Shown here: positions 61,699 to 64,000 of the stretch, piece after piece
Layout: each line of letters starts with the position of its first letter
How positions within the stretch are numbered: the stretch's first letter is position 1
Assembly (NCBI GenBank): GCA_963965975.1
Contig: OZ014425.1
Span: forward strand, 1,687,501 to 1,751,500
DNA from: Xestospongia bergquistia
Lineage: Eukaryota; Porifera; Demospongiae; Haplosclerida; Petrosiidae
Direction of reading: 5' to 3'
Length of the DNA: 64,000 bases
Position numbers and translations under genes: made by a program
The notes under the pieces: model-generated
Told to the model about the DNA's origin: nothing
The model's input: only the letters and a program-made list of their open reading frames with translations
Database searches by the model: none

Positions 61699-64000
61699 GT
61701 AAGTACTGCTTAGTAAATGTTGTATTACATTACTAAACAATAATGACATACAGTGATATATATTGTACGTTATATTTCAGTGATACTCTCTATACTAAAT
61801 TTGTTTGTGTTAGTGTCACTGCTCTGAATTACATAACATCATCAATCACTAACAAATATTTTGCATTTTATTAGCTAAATTGTCTGCTATTATTTGTATA
61901 TTTTGTGTGATACTATATACATATTGTATATAAAGGCAATGAAGACAAAATTGTCAAAAACAATACGTTATTTTACTAATAACTTCATGTCTGTACTCAT
62001 GACAGTGGAAAGTATATTTCTTGGTTGGTGTGTTCATTAGCTCTATGTGCAAGAGTTTAATTTATTTGCTAACTTTGATAATCCCTTACAACAACAATGT
62101 AGACATTAGTCAGTGTTAATTCCTCCTGGCATGCTTTGCGCATGCCTGGCGGTCCTAAGATTGTTTTAGAGTGTGTGTGTGTGTGTGTGTGTATTAGTAT
62201 GCCCATTATAATCTATTGTTAACTTGTGAGAGCAGTGAATAAAATTAACCTACAATAAGTAACTGACAATGTACATAGCAACCAATGAATATTATTACTT
62301 TGCTACAAACACTGAATTGGGCGTGACTGACTGAACTTTCTCTTCATTGAGCAGTTCCATTGTTTCTGCCAACTATGCTGTCTTAAAACTTAGTAATAAT
62401 GCAGTCTCTTACAGAAATAATGGTACCATCAAATAATCTTAGGATAATTTTTATAATTACAAACTTGTTTTTAAATCAAATTCAACTTATATGATTTTAA
62501 GCCATGTGTTTTGTTCTTGATTGCTATGCCATATTGTAGGACAATAAAGACTAACACTATTAGTGTTATACAAGAATTGGAAGAGTATTATTTTGATGTG
62601 TTGTGTGTATATTATGTATAAAGCCACTAGAAGGGAATGAATAGTGTGCATATTACAGTGGCTGTATTATGTATCCCAAGTTTCATTAGATTTTGACAAA
62701 AGAGTAACTCTATATGTATCTACTATACATTAGTAACATTGCCAGTATCTTAATGAGGCAGACTCTTTCATAGAACAATGTAGTATATAATTGTTGTACC
62801 CAGTAGCCAAATCTGGCTTGCCAATACTAAATTTTATCTTAGTATCCAGACCTATTCCTAGAATATTGCACTATGTTGTTGCCAGCCAAAGTCTGGTGAG
62901 CCAATACTACAATTTACAAATCTAAGTATGTACTTGGTATATTCATTGAGTAATATAGACAATACAAAGTAAGGCTTGTGTCACTAGTTGGAATCCACTA
63001 ATAAAAGTCATGTTGTCCTTTTTTGATTAAATGTTTCAATCAAATATAAATGACTTTGTTGAAGGATATTGTGTTATGACCACATAAGTCATTTAATTTA
63101 ATGTGGTTTAAATTTCTTTCACACAACCACATTCAATACTTTTCTTGAATTGCAATTCCTTGTACATTTCTAACTACATTGCTGCAATACATTGTGCATC
63201 ACATCATAGATAAAAATAATCATGATGAGTATGGTCGCATAGTATGTTTTGTCCCACAATATGGCTGACTAATTAACACATGGTAGGTGTGGTTTCAAAT
63301 CTTATGAATAAATTAATACTGACAAGTCTATTTAATTTTTTAAAAATTGTATTTGTAATTAGCCACAATTGTGTACCTCAAGCAGTAAATGTGTATTTGA
63401 GCTATGACATCATTATTATAATATATATATATTATAATTTAATTTCTCTTTAAAAGAGATATATTAAACTATCAGGATGTTTTTGCTACTAACACTCAAA
63501 TTAAATTGTTGTGACAGCATAAATTAAACTTCATTCTCACAATCCTTGTTAGCTATTCACTAATACTAATATATACCTATATTAGGAGAGGACAGCTTCA
63601 TTGATAATTAATGTTAACTGTTGCTAAGTTTACAAAGGTGTGAAATCAACATAGACTCACACATATATATATATAGAAATACTAAGAATGTTGTGTAGTA
63701 TCCTGTGATGAGAAAAGACTTGTAGTTGACCTGTTGACACATGTTTCTTAGGCAAATGGAGTAGTGTTAGTTATAGTAACTGATATTACATGTACTGACA
63801 GTGAGATTATTCATTTTGTGGTGACACCAGCTGCTCAATAATTGTCTACCTACCACCTGGTTCTGTAAAGAAGGCTCTTTTGGCTCTTTTAGACTTTGTT
63901 CTGGTTACTTATCCCTCCTTTTCATTAGTTTAGTTTTAATAACAAATTTCTGGCTACTTGTGGGTTTATTTCAATAGAGAGAGAAATAAAGAGATATCTC
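61699..64000. other. CLASP intron and unassigned 3' region
   Basis: 2.3 kb after the donor at 61699 (CCTATTACA|GTAAGT). No open frame or exon with CLASP similarity was seen. It contains a (GT)n run near 62172-62192, ATATAT runs near 63420 and 63665, and a repeated phrase around 62815-62905 (AGCCAAATCTGGCTTGCCAATACTA and AGCCAAAGTCTGGTGAGCCAATACTA). Probably a long intron; the next CLASP exon lies outside the window. Confidence 0.55.

Overview
The window looks like nuclear DNA of an early-branching animal, most likely a demosponge such as Amphimedon queenslandica (inference). It is AT-rich and densely packed. Genes carry many short introns (mostly 50-500 bp), often sit only 90-600 bp apart on opposite strands, and encode animal families (ALIX, HEXIM, CNC-bZIP, separase, CLASP, KANSL1) beside ankyrin/ROCO/death-domain proteins. 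Exons were joined by hand from splice sites and codon phase. Every junction detailed for the FHA, KANSL1, ROCO, separase, CLASP and C3Hc3H genes keeps frame except where a lesion is reported.

Left part (1-38.5 kb): a threefold tandem segmental duplication. The recurring module is (i) a minus-strand ankyrin-Roc-COR GTPase gene (called ANK-ROCO here) with, where the 3' end is visible, a C-terminal death domain; (ii) head-to-head with it, about 80-90 bp between start codons, a plus-strand 20-exon gene for an FHA-ankyrin-RING protein, a likely E3 ubiquitin ligase; and (iii) converging on that, the minus-strand KANSL1 gene. Module 1: ANK-ROCO (runs off the left edge), FHA gene (3326-10104, exon 1 frameshifted), KANSL1 3' pseudogene (10570-13240). 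Module 2: ANK-ROCO with an internal deletion (13293-17929), FHA reduced to two exons (18009-18360), and a 170-bp KANSL1 scrap. Module 3: complete ANK-ROCO (20378-26191), intact FHA gene (26281-33088), complete KANSL1 (33533-38488). Three DNA transposons sit in single copies of the duplicated introns with clean target-site duplications: hAT, MULE-like and piggyBac-like. The other copies preserve the empty sites.

Right part (38.5-64 kb): single-copy conserved genes. ALIX/PDCD6IP (+, 39078-43736), HEXIM (-, 44352-45131), a KANSL2/INO80D-type C3Hc3H zinc-finger gene (+, 45474-46912), a CNC-bZIP NFE2/NRF-like factor (-, 47096-48685), separase (-, 48882-56497) and CLASP (+, from 56678, running off the right edge). 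Separase and CLASP share a 180-bp divergent promoter.

The most interesting biology is the co-duplicated head-to-head pair of a death-domain ROCO GTPase and an FHA-ankyrin-RING ligase, resembling an NLR-like signalling module. Copies differ in repeat number, in a key P-loop residue (Ser to Asn in copy 3) and in which death-domain exon they use.
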